From Nibrella saemangeumensis (GTDB lineage Bacteria; Bacteroidota; Bacteroidia; Cytophagales; Spirosomataceae), in the NCBI RefSeq assembly GCF_039541915.1, contig NZ_BAABHD010000082.1, positions 62,001-126,000 of the forward strand: a stretch of DNA of 64,000 nt, in the 5' to 3' direction. Under the pieces are notes generated by a model. It saw only the letters and a program-made list of their open reading frames with translations. It was not told where the DNA came from and did not search any database. This document shows positions 25,440 to 33,646 of this stretch, piece by piece. The position numbers and the translations under genes were made by a program. The stretch's first letter is position 1. Every line of letters begins with the position of its first letter.

Positions 25440-27104
25440 TCATTTTGTTTGCGCTTCTTTCATTTGTTTGTAAAAATTGATGAGTCCATTGGTAGAGCTA
25501 TCGTGACTATTAACTGGCTCACTGGCTTGTAGTTCAGGTAAGATCTGATTGGCTAATTGCTTGCCTAATTCAACGCCCCACTGGTCGAAACTAAATATAT
25601 TCCAGATGACACCCTGCGTAAAAATCTTGTGTTCGTAGAGGGCGATCAGGCTGCCCAGGGTCCGGGGTGTTACCCGTTTTACCAGGATGGAATTGGTGGG
25701 CCGGTTACCCGAAAAAACCTTAAAAGGCGTCAGAAAACGGATTTCTTCGTCGCTTTTACCCACTTTACGCAACTCAGCTTCGGCCTCCCCGTAGGATTTG
25801 CCGTTCATGAGCGCTTCGGTTTGGGCAAAAAAGTTCGACATCAGCAACTGGTGGTGATTACCCATGGGGCGCTGGCTGTTGGCGGGGGCAATAAAGTCGC
25901 AGGGGATAAGCTTGGTACCCTGGTGAATAAGCTGGTAAAAGGCGTGCTGGCCGTTGGTACCCGGCTCTCCCCAGATGATCGGTCCCGTTTGATAAGTTAC
26001 CGGTTCGCCGTTACGGTCTACCGACTTGCCGTTGCTTTCCATATCGCCCTGCTGGAAGTAGGCCGCAAACCGGTGTAGGTACTGGTCGTAGGGTAAAATG
26101 GCGTGCGATTCGGCCCCGAAGAAGTTGTTGTACCAGATGCCGAGCACGGCCAGAATCACCGGCAGGTTCTGCTCCAGGGGGGTATCCCTGAAATGCTGAT
26201 CCATGGCGTGACCACCGTCCAGCAGCTCGGTGAAGTTTTCAAATCCAATATAGCAGGCGATCGACAACCCAATGGCCGACCAGAGCGAATAGCGGCCACC
26301 CACCCAATCCCAGAAGCCAAACATATTGGCCGGGTCAATACCGAATTTCTCCACCGCCCCCCGGTTTGTCGAGATCGCTACAAAATGCTTCGCTACGGCT
26401 GCTTCGTCTCCGGCCTGATCCAGAAACCACTGCCGGGCGGTGTGGGCGTTGGCCATCGTCTCCTGGGTGGTAAAGGTCTTGGAGGCAATCATAAACAGCG
26501 TGGTCTCCGGGTTTACCCGCTGCAGTGCTTCGTAGATATGTACCCCGTCGACGTTGGAGACGTAATGGACCCTCAGGTTCGGATTTCCGTAGGGCTTCAG
26601 CGCTTCGGTGACCATGACCGGCCCCAGGTCCGACCCGCCGATCCCGATGTTGACCAGATCGGTGATGGGTTTGCCGGTGTAGCCTTGCCAGTCGCCGGAG
26701 CCGATGCGGTCGCAGAAGCTCTTCATCTGGTCGAGCACGGCGTTTACCTCCGGCATTACATCTTTACCGTCGACTATCACCGGGGTATTTGACCGGTTGC
26801 GGAGGGCTACGTGCAGTACCGCCCGGTCTTCGGTAGCGTTGATACGGCCGCCAGCAAACATGCTGTCGATGGCTTCGCGGAGTTGCGCCTGTTCGGCCAG
26901 GCGGCAGAGAAGCGATAGCGTTTCGGCGGTGATGCGGTTCTTGGAGAAGTCGACGAGCAGGTCCTCAAACTGGATGGAGAACCGGTTGAACCGCTCGGAG
27001 TCTTCGGTAAAGAGGTCGCGCAGGTGCCGGCCTTTTATGGTTTCGAAATGCTGCCGGAGCTGTTCGTAGGCAGGCAGGTCGGTAAATCGGTGGTTCGGGA
27101 ACAT
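25440..27104 (-). CDS. pgi: glucose-6-phosphate isomerase
   Basis: A 554-aa Pgi, interconverting glucose-6-phosphate and fructose-6-phosphate in glycolysis. GIGGSDLGP lies at residues 154-162, GGRYSLWSAIG further on, and the C-terminal signature GVELGKQLANQILPEL is present. Length matches the long E. coli-type isomerase. A GH25 gene lies 17 nt upstream on the same strand, so the two may be co-transcribed. Confidence 0.96.
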   Translation of the reverse strand: MFPNHRFTDLPAYEQLRQHFETIKGRHLRDLFTEDSERFNRFSIQFEDLLVDFSKNRITAETLSLLCRLAEQAQLREAIDSMFAGGRINATEDRAVLHVALRNRSNTPVIVDGKDVMPEVNAVLDQMKSFCDRIGSGDWQGYTGKPITDLVNIGIGGSDLGPVMVTEALKPYGNPNLRVHYVSNVDGVHIYEALQRVNPETTLFMIASKTFTTQETMANAHTARQWFLDQAGDEAAVAKHFVAISTNRGAVEKFGIDPANMFGFWDWVGGRYSLWSAIGLSIACYIGFENFTELLDGGHAMDQHFRDTPLEQNLPVILAVLGIWYNNFFGAESHAILPYDQYLHRFAAYFQQGDMESNGKSVDRNGEPVTYQTGPIIWGEPGTNGQHAFYQLIHQGTKLIPCDFIAPANSQRPMGNHHQLLMSNFFAQTEALMNGKSYGEAEAELRKVGKSDEEIRFLTPFKVFSGNRPTNSILVKRVTPRTLGSLIALYEHKIFTQGVIWNIFSFDQWGVELGKQLANQILPELQASEPVNSHDSSTNGLINFYKQMKEAQTK

Positions 27105-27121
27105 GATTGGCAGGTGGTTGG

Positions 27122-27892
27122 TTATAAACAGATTTTCTTCAGTTCGTCGGGATCCGGTACAAACACGTTGAAATCGACAAAGCCCTGGATGCCGTTGACG
27201 TAGCCATTTTTGTTATGCTGCCAGAGAACAAGCTTGTCGGTGTCGTAACGCGTCAGTTGGGTGTTGGAGTAATCAGCAATCCAAAGCGGGTAATCGTCGA
27301 AATTACCGGCAATATAGCGTTTGTAGAAGTTCGCATTCACGTAAATAATCGGGCGGATATCATAATGGGCTTCTACCTGGGTGAGCCAGATGCGTAGTCC
27401 GTCGATGAGTTCTTCGGCGGGAATACCGCGGTCAATTTCAAAATCCAGCACCGGTGCCAGATCGCCCCGCTGGAGTTTTACCTGCCGGATAAAGTTATCG
27501 GCCTGCCGTTTGGGGTCGCGACGGGGGTGGTAAAAGTGGTAAGCTCCCCGCAGCAGGCCGGCGGCTTTGGCCTCGCGCCAGTTGCGGGCAAACTGCCGGT
27601 CGATGTGGGTAGCGCCTTCCGTAGCCTTGATAAAGGCAAACTGTAGCCGAATGCCCCCCGCCTGCATCTGACTGACCCGTTTCCAGTCGATCCGGCGGTT
27701 GTGGTGCGATACATCGATGCCGTGAACATCGTATTTCAGCGGCATCCGGATGCCAAAGGGTTTAATGTGCTGCCATTGCTTATCTGCCCGGCACCCGCGC
27801 CAGACCAGACCAACCAGAAGCAGACCGAGCCCCAGCCAGACCCACAGTTTATAACGTATATAGAGCGTGCGAAGTGATACGGATTGACTCAT
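27122..27892 (-). CDS. GH25-family lysozyme, membrane-anchored
   Basis: A 256-aa protein with an N-terminal transmembrane anchor (WVWLGLGLLLVGLVW region) followed by a glycoside hydrolase family 25 domain. Motifs are DVSHHNRRIDW (first strand with catalytic-site Asp), FAFIKATEGATHIDRQF and LAPVLDFEIDRG, where the D and E of DFE are the family acids. Relatives cleave peptidoglycan between MurNAc and GlcNAc. It probably acts in the periplasm on the cell's own wall. It is followed by pgi after 17 nt. Confidence 0.92.
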   Translation of the reverse strand: MSQSVSLRTLYIRYKLWVWLGLGLLLVGLVWRGCRADKQWQHIKPFGIRMPLKYDVHGIDVSHHNRRIDWKRVSQMQAGGIRLQFAFIKATEGATHIDRQFARNWREAKAAGLLRGAYHFYHPRRDPKRQADNFIRQVKLQRGDLAPVLDFEIDRGIPAEELIDGLRIWLTQVEAHYDIRPIIYVNANFYKRYIAGNFDDYPLWIADYSNTQLTRYDTDKLVLWQHNKNGYVNGIQGFVDFNVFVPDPDELKKICL

Positions 27893-27961
27893 GCAGACAG
27901 TCCGGTTGAATTCGGGTGCGGAATTCGGCGTACCGGCGGCTCAAAAATAGTAAAGCAAAAG

Positions 27962-27988
27962 AAAACCCTCGTTTGGGGCGAGGGTTTT
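27962..27988 (-). terminator. intrinsic terminator of the 88-aa membrane protein gene
   Basis: Arms AAAACCCTCG (27962-27971) and CGAGGGTTTT (27979-27988); on the minus strand followed by CTTTTGCTTT. Confidence 0.85.
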
Positions 27989-28019
27989 CCGGGTAATTAA
28001 TACGAAAACGGAATACGGC

Positions 28020-28286
28020 CTAGTCGCTGCCTTCCAGTTTCACCAGTTTGTTATACAGACCCAGGATCAGCAGGGGAGCGGCCCATTGGCCAACCAGCAG
28101 ACCCTCGGTGCGCTTGCCCTGGGTAAACAGGGTAGCGGCTGTTGCCAGTGTACCCAGTGCTGACCACAGGAAAATGTCAGACGGAAATTTCGCGGTGATA
28201 TGCTCAATTGCTTCCGCAACTTTACCCTCGTCATGCGTAGGGTTCATGTTTTTAACTGCCATAACGTCGATGTTTTGGTTTTGCAT
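28020..28286 (-). CDS. small hypothetical membrane protein
   Basis: An 88-aa protein: a polar N-terminus (MAVKNMNPTHDEGKVAEAIE) and one or two hydrophobic segments (LWSALGTLATAATLF; LLVGQWAAPLLILGLY). No family recognised. It is bounded by a clean terminator and by a long hairpin upstream, so it is an independent small gene. Confidence 0.7.
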   Translation of the reverse strand: MQNQNIDVMAVKNMNPTHDEGKVAEAIEHITAKFPSDIFLWSALGTLATAATLFTQGKRTEGLLVGQWAAPLLILGLYNKLVKLEGSD

Positions 28287-28309
28287 GACTTAACCAGCAA
28301 AGCGTAAAA

Positions 28310-28442
28310 CTTGTTTCAGGTTCCACATTGCAAGTTTCAAGTTCCAGGTTTCACGTTCCATGTTTCAGGTTGTTAACAGATTGGTCAACTGCCTTGAGTT
28401 GCTGTTTAAACTTGAAACTTGCAATCTGGAACTTGAAACAAG
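28310..28442. repeat. long word-like inverted repeat (34-bp arms)
   Basis: Arms 28310-28343 and 28409-28442 match in 32 of 34 positions. The sequence is built from repeated words such as GTTTCAAGTTCCAGGTTTCA that also recur in the 65-nt loop. It lies 6 nt beyond the peroxiredoxin stop, so it may terminate that gene; its size and internal repetition are unusual for a simple terminator. Confidence 0.75.
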
Positions 28443-28447
28443 TAAAC

Positions 28448-29083
28448 CTACTTATTCGGCTGCGGGGTGGTGCGCAGGTACGGTTTGATCACGTTGACAC
28501 CTTTCGGGAACTTCTGCATGGCGTCTTCGGTGCTCACGGCCGGTACCACAATGCAGTCTTCACCTTCCTGCCAGTCGGCGGGGGTGGCTACCTGGTAGTT
28601 GGCAGTTAGTTGCAGTGAGTCGATCACGCGCAGAATCTCGTAGAAATTGCGGCCCGTCGAGGCCGGGTAGGTAAGCGTCAGCTTGATCTTTTTGTCCGGC
28701 CCGATGATAAATACTGAGCGAACGGTCGCTTTTTCGCTGGCGTTCGGGTGAATCATATCGTATAACTGCGCTACTTTCCGGTCCTCGTCGGCAATGAGCG
28801 GGAAGTTAACCGTCGTTTTCTGCGTCTCGTTAATGTCTTTAATCCACTCGGTATGTGAATCGAGCGGGTCAACACTCACGGCAATGACCTTAACGCCCCG
28901 CTTTTCAAATTCATCCTTCAGTTGCGCGGTGCGGCCCAGTTCGGTCGTACAAACCGGAGTGAAATCGGCCGGGTGCGAGAAGATCATTCCCCAGGAGTTG
29001 CCCAGCCACTCGTGAAAATTAATGGTGCCCTCAGTGGTTTCGGCCGTAAAATCCGGCGCAATATCGCCTAATCGTAATGACAT
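28448..29083 (-). CDS. 1-Cys type peroxiredoxin (Prx6 subfamily)
   Basis: A 211-aa peroxiredoxin with the AhpC/TSA fold. The peroxidatic cysteine is C45 in DFTPVCTTELGR; length and the C-terminal 1-cysPrx_C region (VIDSLQLTANYQVATPADW) mark the Prx6 subgroup. It reduces peroxides in the cytoplasm. A second Cys occurs late (GEDCIVV) but not at a usual resolving position. It is followed upstream on the same strand by a two-component pair, 20 nt away, so expression may be linked. Confidence 0.94.
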   Translation of the reverse strand: MSLRLGDIAPDFTAETTEGTINFHEWLGNSWGMIFSHPADFTPVCTTELGRTAQLKDEFEKRGVKVIAVSVDPLDSHTEWIKDINETQKTTVNFPLIADEDRKVAQLYDMIHPNASEKATVRSVFIIGPDKKIKLTLTYPASTGRNFYEILRVIDSLQLTANYQVATPADWQEGEDCIVVPAVSTEDAMQKFPKGVNVIKPYLRTTPQPNK

Positions 29084-29103
29084 GGCTTTCTTTGTTTAAA
29101 TGG

Positions 29104-29757
29104 TTAAATCAATTTTTCTTCGACGGCCATGCGCACGAGTTCGGCCGCGTTGCGCACCTGAAGCCGGCGCATCATATTGGCCCGGTGGTTATCAACCGTC
29201 CGGACGCTGAGTTGCAGACGCTCCGCAATTTCGCGGCTGCTCATGCCATCCACCAGGTATTGCAGAATCTCTTTTTCTTTCTTCGAGAGCTTCGACCGGC
29301 GGTTGCGGTCGGTGCGGTCGCCTTTTTTCAACTGCTGCATATAGCCGTTGAGGATGATATTGGCTACCGGTGAACTGAAGTACTTTTCGCCGGAGGCTAT
29401 AGTCCGGATCGCCTTCACCATCTCATCGCTCGACGAGTCCTTCAGGATATAGCCGAAGGCACCGGCCTCTACCGACCGCAGGATATAGTCCTCGTTGTTG
29501 TGCATGGACAGAATCAGTACCCGGCTATTTTTGTGCAGACGGGAGATGACCTGCGTGGTCTGAATGCCCGACATACCGGGCAGCGATATATCCATCAGCA
29601 CCAGGTCTGGCTTAATGGTTTTAAGCTTTTCGAGGGCTTCTTCGCCGTCGTTGGCTTCGTCGATTATTTCCAGACCTTCTATTTGTCCCAATAACAGGCG
29701 GATACCATCCCGGACAATGGAGTGGTCATCCACGAGCATCAATTTGATCGTATTCAT
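29104..29757 (-). CDS. NarL/FixJ-type response regulator
   Basis: A 217-aa DNA-binding regulator. The receiver domain has the acidic pair D10-D11, the phosphoacceptor D56 (VLMDISLPG) and a C-terminal LuxR-type HTH (LSKKEKEILQYLVDGMSSRE, then IAERLQLSVRTVDNHRANMM). It starts inside the 3' end of the kinase gene (32-nt overlap), a firm sign of pairing. The peroxiredoxin gene follows after 20 nt. Confidence 0.95.
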   Translation of the reverse strand: MNTIKLMLVDDHSIVRDGIRLLLGQIEGLEIIDEANDGEEALEKLKTIKPDLVLMDISLPGMSGIQTTQVISRLHKNSRVLILSMHNNEDYILRSVEAGAFGYILKDSSSDEMVKAIRTIASGEKYFSSPVANIILNGYMQQLKKGDRTDRNRRSKLSKKEKEILQYLVDGMSSREIAERLQLSVRTVDNHRANMMRRLQVRNAAELVRMAVEEKLI

Positions 29758-31228
29758 GGTGTGCTTGGAGTGATTGATAGGGGAGACTTACCTGAACTCT
29801 AGTGCCTTTGCCCGGAACGGATGTGATTTTAAATTTGCCATCCAGCAATTTAACCCGCTCATTCATATTATGAATGCCCTGGCCCATTGGCTGACGGAGC
29901 CGCTGGGGTTTAAAGCCTTTCCCGTTGTCGCTGACAACCAGGTGCAGGTAATTGTCTTTTTCAAATAATTCAATGGTAATTCGTTTAGCCTGTGCGTGCC
30001 GAACGGCATTACTGATGGCCTCCTGCGTGACGCGGTACAGCATGATTTCCACGCTTTTATCGAGTCGCGTCGTGGGTAAATTGGTACAGAACGCCACTTC
30101 AATAGCAGGATTAGTGTCGTTCGTTTCGGCCAGCATTTTAAGGGCGGGTATAATGCCGAAATCACTAAGGACACTGGGCATCAGGTTATTTGAGATGAGC
30201 CGGGCTTCCTGGATTGTCTGCGTAATCAGGTTTTTCAGGGTACTGATATTATTAATCTGAACGGCCTGCCCCTGAAGACTGGTTTCAAGGCCTTCTACCT
30301 GAAGTTTAATGGCGGTCAGCATTTGCCCGAGGCCATCGTGCAGGTCGCGCGACAATCGTTTCCGCTCTTCTTCCTGGCCGGCAATTAGGTACGAGGTCCG
30401 GCTTTTCTGCTCATCAATCTGCTGCTGGTATTGTTGCTTGGTGGCTTCAAACAGCCGCTGGCGTGTGTCTTTGAGGGACTTATTCAGCGTCAGCAGTTTT
30501 TTATTGGCCGCTGCCGTGTGTTTCTCTACTTCTATAAGTTGCTGCAGGGTTTGGTACAGCTGATGAACCGCCGGTCGGAAGATAAATACGCCGATACCCG
30601 CCAGCACCATCAGCGTAAACATAAAGATGTAGAATTCGAAATGCTGCAGGGTTTCGAGCTTATTTCGAAGCTCCAGCGTGTACTGGCGAACAATAGCGTC
30701 CATTTGTTTCAGGAACGGCTTCTCATTGTTCAGCAGGGTTTCTACATATTGCTGGGCTATGGGTGATAACGCCAGGCCGGCATCATTCTGCTTCAGCAGC
30801 TCGCGGGTACTGGTCTGGAACGCTTCAAAATTAGGGCGAATCAATTCGTACAGCCGCTGAACGCTGTCGCTGTTGGGTACGTAAATATTGCGGTCCTGAA
30901 TACGACCTTCCCGGCCTTCCTGGTGAACACGCTCAAATTCAACGAATATGCTGCGTAACTCAGAAAGATTATTTTTGTATTCGTCTTTTTTTGCGGGGTC
31001 GGTGAGCTGGAGGGCTTTGTTGACAATTTGTTGACTCTGGTGGCGCTGGAGGGAAGAGTACCGGATAATCCATAACTCATCCTGGGCGGCCGTGATCCGC
31101 CATTGCGTCAAAACCTGACCGATCGTCAGCAGAATAGCCAGCATCACCAACGTAGAAATATACAGGCGTTGGAAACGAAATGGAATGTCCTGACTATTTT
31201 TTTTGTTGTCGTTTAGGTTGTCTGTCAC
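29726..31228 (-). CDS. HisKA_3-type sensor histidine kinase
   Basis: A 500-aa kinase with two transmembrane segments (about 22-42 and 198-216) enclosing a 150-residue helical periplasmic sensor, then a coiled coil (about 225-280), a HisKA_3 domain with RKRLSRDLHDGLGQML (H297) and an HATPase_c domain (TQEAISNAVRHAQA, SDNGKGF). The sensor resembles nitrate/CHASE3-like four-helix bundles but shows no P-box. It is partner of the overlapping NarL regulator. Confidence 0.94.
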   Translation of the reverse strand: MTDNLNDNKKNSQDIPFRFQRLYISTLVMLAILLTIGQVLTQWRITAAQDELWIIRYSSLQRHQSQQIVNKALQLTDPAKKDEYKNNLSELRSIFVEFERVHQEGREGRIQDRNIYVPNSDSVQRLYELIRPNFEAFQTSTRELLKQNDAGLALSPIAQQYVETLLNNEKPFLKQMDAIVRQYTLELRNKLETLQHFEFYIFMFTLMVLAGIGVFIFRPAVHQLYQTLQQLIEVEKHTAAANKKLLTLNKSLKDTRQRLFEATKQQYQQQIDEQKSRTSYLIAGQEEERKRLSRDLHDGLGQMLTAIKLQVEGLETSLQGQAVQINNISTLKNLITQTIQEARLISNNLMPSVLSDFGIIPALKMLAETNDTNPAIEVAFCTNLPTTRLDKSVEIMLYRVTQEAISNAVRHAQAKRITIELFEKDNYLHLVVSDNGKGFKPQRLRQPMGQGIHNMNERVKLLDGKFKITSVPGKGTRVQVSLPYQSLQAHHEYDQIDARG

Positions 31229-31321
31229 GATGTTTGGACACAGCTAAGAACGTTACCGTTCAGTAAAATTAACAAATTTTGTAGATTTACGTACTTTTTA
31301 CCCAAAGCGAACGAAACAACC

Positions 31322-31789
31322 ATGAAGCGCTTACTCATTATAGCCGTTTTGTCAGGATTCATTACAACGGGCTTCCGCCCGGTCACTCCGGCCTCTGTTG
31401 TGGCCGCCGACCCGGTAAAGTTATCGTGGGAGATGCTGCGCGACGTTACCTTCAAAAAAAAGTGGTATCCGGAGGAGTCTGTGTATATGCTGTACCCGAC
31501 GTTTGGTCCGGGTGTGCAGAAACTGAACGGCAAGCCGGTTGAACTGACGGGGTATGTGCTGCCGGTTGATCTGGAGTCTAATCTGTATGTGTTGTCGGCG
31601 TTTCCCTACAGCGCCTGTTTCTTCTGCGGAGGGGCTGGTCCCGAATCGGTGGTAGCGCTGAAGTTTAAGAAGAGCGGCCGGAAGTTTAAGACCGACGAGC
31701 GGCATACGTTCCGGGGAACCCTGAAATTGAACGCCGATAATATCTACGAACTGAATTATATCCTGGCTGACGCTGAGGTTGTTGAGTAA
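31322..31789 (+). CDS. secreted DUF3299-like protein
   Basis: A 155-aa exported protein (signal peptide MKRLLIIAVLSGFITTGFR). The core ELTGYVLPVDLESNLYVLSA, then FPYSACFFCGGAGPESVV, resembles DUF3299 proteins of Bacteroidota, with CFFCG a possible metal or disulfide site. The function is unknown. It is divergent from the two-component operon. Confidence 0.75.
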   Translation: MKRLLIIAVLSGFITTGFRPVTPASVVAADPVKLSWEMLRDVTFKKKWYPEESVYMLYPTFGPGVQKLNGKPVELTGYVLPVDLESNLYVLSAFPYSACFFCGGAGPESVVALKFKKSGRKFKTDERHTFRGTLKLNADNIYELNYILADAEVVE

Positions 31790-31827
31790 GGGGACACCTG
31801 ATATTTAAAAGTTTTTTGGGCCTCAGC

Positions 31828-31858
31828 TTGTCAGAAATCAACATTTTTACAATCTTTG
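31828..31858 (+). promoter_or_regulatory. promoter of tRNA-Ala
   Basis: TTG (31828-31830), a 20-nt spacer, then AATCTTTG (31851-31858), one mismatch from TAnnTTTG. It is the same architecture as the tRNA-Ser promoter. The predicted transcript starts about 75 nt before the tRNA. Confidence 0.65.
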
Positions 31859-31939
31859 CACCCGGTTTTGGTTCATTCGTTAAATGGTTAACCGGTTCGC
31901 TAATTAACTAGTCAACCAATTAACTGATCAACCAATCAA

Positions 31940-32013
31940 GGGGGTATAGCTCAGTTGGCTAGAGCGCTACAATGGCATTGTAGAGGCCGTCGGTTCGAAT
32001 CCGACTATCTCCA
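31940..32013 (+). tRNA. tRNA-Ala (anticodon GGC)
   Basis: A 74-nt cloverleaf. The acceptor pairs GGGGGTA with TATCTCC and includes the G3:U70 pair that identifies tRNA-Ala; the discriminator is A. The anticodon stem CTACA/TGTAG encloses ATGGCAT, so the anticodon is GGC. The CCA end is not encoded. A strong terminator follows 13 nt downstream. Confidence 0.95.
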
Positions 32014-32026
32014 CTCCGAAATTAAA

Positions 32027-32051
32027 AGCCGCCACCAGGCGGCTTTTTTTT
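32027..32051 (+). terminator. intrinsic terminator of tRNA-Ala
   Basis: Stem AGCCGCC/GGCGGCT (32027-32033 and 32038-32044) followed by a run of T. Confidence 0.92.
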
Positions 32052-32135
32052 ATGCCTGTTGTCCATATTTTCTACAATATTTCGGCCAATCGGTACTATA
32101 TTGGTCAACTCTTAGACATTTAGTTAGTACCCCGA

Positions 32136-32378
32136 ATGCATACCGTTTATATCATTTATAGCCCGTCTACCGACCAGTACTATATTGGTCAGGCTCGTGA
32201 CATGAAAATTGCCATCTGGCAACATAACGCCAAAGCCAATAAAGTAACTGCCGAGGGAAAGCCCTGGGAGGTCCGGTTCACCAAATCCTTTGATACCCGC
32301 AACGAAGCACTGAGTCTGGAAATGCGGTTGAAAGCCAAAAAACGGGAGCAACTGGAAGAAATAATCAACGCTGGCTAA
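32136..32378 (+). CDS. GIY-YIG-fold small protein with missing catalytic Arg
   Basis: An 80-aa single-domain protein of the UPF0213/GIY-YIG family: VYIIYSPSTDQYYIGQ carries both GIY- and YIG-like strands, and EALSLEMRLKAKK carries the helix with the metal-binding Glu. In active relatives the helix after YIG has a conserved Arg (NLERRIKEHN type); here the same place reads DMKIAIWQHN, with no Arg, so nuclease activity is doubtful. It sits as a single gene between two strong terminators. Confidence 0.8.
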   Translation: MHTVYIIYSPSTDQYYIGQARDMKIAIWQHNAKANKVTAEGKPWEVRFTKSFDTRNEALSLEMRLKAKKREQLEEIINAG

Positions 32379-32388
32379 GCCAAACGAT

Positions 32389-32412
32389 AGCCGCCTATAG
32401 GGCGGCTTTTTT
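32389..32412 (+). terminator. intrinsic terminator of the GIY-YIG gene
   Basis: Stem AGCCGCC/GGCGGCT (32389-32395 and 32401-32407) plus T6. Its arms are identical to those of the tRNA-Ala terminator 360 nt upstream. Confidence 0.9.
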
Positions 32413-32423
32413 GTTTATACGCT

Positions 32424-32993
32424 ATGATGGAACAACCACTGGAGGTGTTTGATGCCAAGAATCAGCCGCTGGGATATACCAAGCCCAAAGCACAAATCGA
32501 GCAGGAGGGCGACTGGCACCGGACGGCCCAGGTTTTTGTATTTAACCAGCGCAACGAGTTACTACTGAGCCTGCGTCACCCGGCCAAGAAGGTGCTGCCC
32601 AACTGCTGGGATGTCTGCGTAGGTGGCCACACCGACCCCGGCGAATCCTACGAAGACGCAGCCCTGCGCGAAACAGAAGAGGAACTGGGTATCCGGCCCG
32701 GTGCCGGCGAACTCCGTTTTGTAGGACATTTTCGGGTAGAGGTAATTGATGCCCAAATGCCCCTCCGCGACCTCGAACATGCTGCCGTCTATATTTGGAA
32801 AACGCATCTGGGCCTGAATGACTTCACCATGCAGGCCGACGAACTGGCCGAACTCCGGTATATGCCGCTGGATACGGTGAAACGGGACCTGTTGCGGGAA
32901 GAGCCTACGCTGGCGTATACACCACCCCGGCAAACCTATTACCAGATGCTTTGTGAGGCAGAACTTGTCTTGGCCAGCATCTCTGCTGGTTAA
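32424..32993 (+). CDS. Nudix hydrolase, YfcD/IPP-isomerase-like
   Basis: A 189-aa Nudix protein. The Nudix box GHTDPGESYEDAALRETEEE, continuing LGI, fits Gx5Ex7REUxEExGU. The N-terminal MEQPLEVFDAKNQPLGYTKP and the DWHRTAQVFVFNQ block match the YfcD group, which resembles isopentenyl-diphosphate isomerase but lacks its Cys motif (CVGGH is present but HPS-type residues are not). Substrate unknown. It starts 12 nt after a terminator, so its promoter must lie in or before the GIY-YIG gene or it is read through. Confidence 0.9.
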   Translation: MMEQPLEVFDAKNQPLGYTKPKAQIEQEGDWHRTAQVFVFNQRNELLLSLRHPAKKVLPNCWDVCVGGHTDPGESYEDAALRETEEELGIRPGAGELRFVGHFRVEVIDAQMPLRDLEHAAVYIWKTHLGLNDFTMQADELAELRYMPLDTVKRDLLREEPTLAYTPPRQTYYQMLCEAELVLASISAG

Positions 32994-33038
32994 ACGCAGG
33001 TAAGCTGAGCAAAGCCCGCACCCCTGCTGGCTGGAACA

Positions 33039-33611
33039 TCAGAATGGCCGAACTGCTTTAACGAACCGACCTTTAAAGTAATTGGTAAACAAATTGTCTT
33101 CGCGGACACCCCGTGAGGAAGAGGCATGGATAAAGCGGATATCCTGTCTCCCTTTTATCTCTGTAACAATACCCGCATGGGACACATAGCCGGATTTGCT
33201 GTGCTCGGGAACAAAGAAGAGCAGATCACCCGGCCGGATCTGATTCACTTCCACCTCATAGCCCACCTCCGACTGTTGCCACGAGATTCGGGGCATTTCC
33301 AATCCTATCGAATTAAATACGCTGCAAAGTAAGCCGGAGCAGTCTATTCCGTCTTTGGTATTACCCCCGCTGCGGTAGGGGGTGCCGGTATAGGTACGGG
33401 CCAGTCTGATAACCTCACTGGCATACTGCCGCTGGTAGGTTTGGGTGTCTACCGTTTTGTATTTGGAGCGGGCAACGGTGGCCGGCCGCCGGGCGGGTGC
33501 AGAGGTAGTTGTAGCGGGGCGGAAGATTTCGCAGGAGGTAAGGGTAAAGCTGAGCAGGATAGCCAGCAGGGTAACCCGTCGATGGCATTTTGCAACAAAC
33601 GGTACGGTCAT
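33039..33611 (-). CDS. NlpC/P60 (C40) cysteine peptidase lipoprotein
   Basis: A 190-aa secreted lipoprotein from the ATG at 33609-33611. The lipobox FTLTSCEIF follows a hydrophobic signal. The NlpC/P60 domain carries the catalytic Cys in DGIDCSGLLCSVF and His in SHAGIVTE. Such enzymes cut the gamma-Glu to diamino acid bond in wall peptides. A frame from 33650 exists but begins with TTG. It follows tex by 35 nt and probably shares its transcript. Confidence 0.92.
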   Translation of the reverse strand: MTVPFVAKCHRRVTLLAILLSFTLTSCEIFRPATTTSAPARRPATVARSKYKTVDTQTYQRQYASEVIRLARTYTGTPYRSGGNTKDGIDCSGLLCSVFNSIGLEMPRISWQQSEVGYEVEVNQIRPGDLLFFVPEHSKSGYVSHAGIVTEIKGRQDIRFIHASSSRGVREDNLFTNYFKGRFVKAVRPF

Positions 33612-33646
33612 ACGGTGTTGAGTTTTTGTTACGGTTTGGCAACCTA

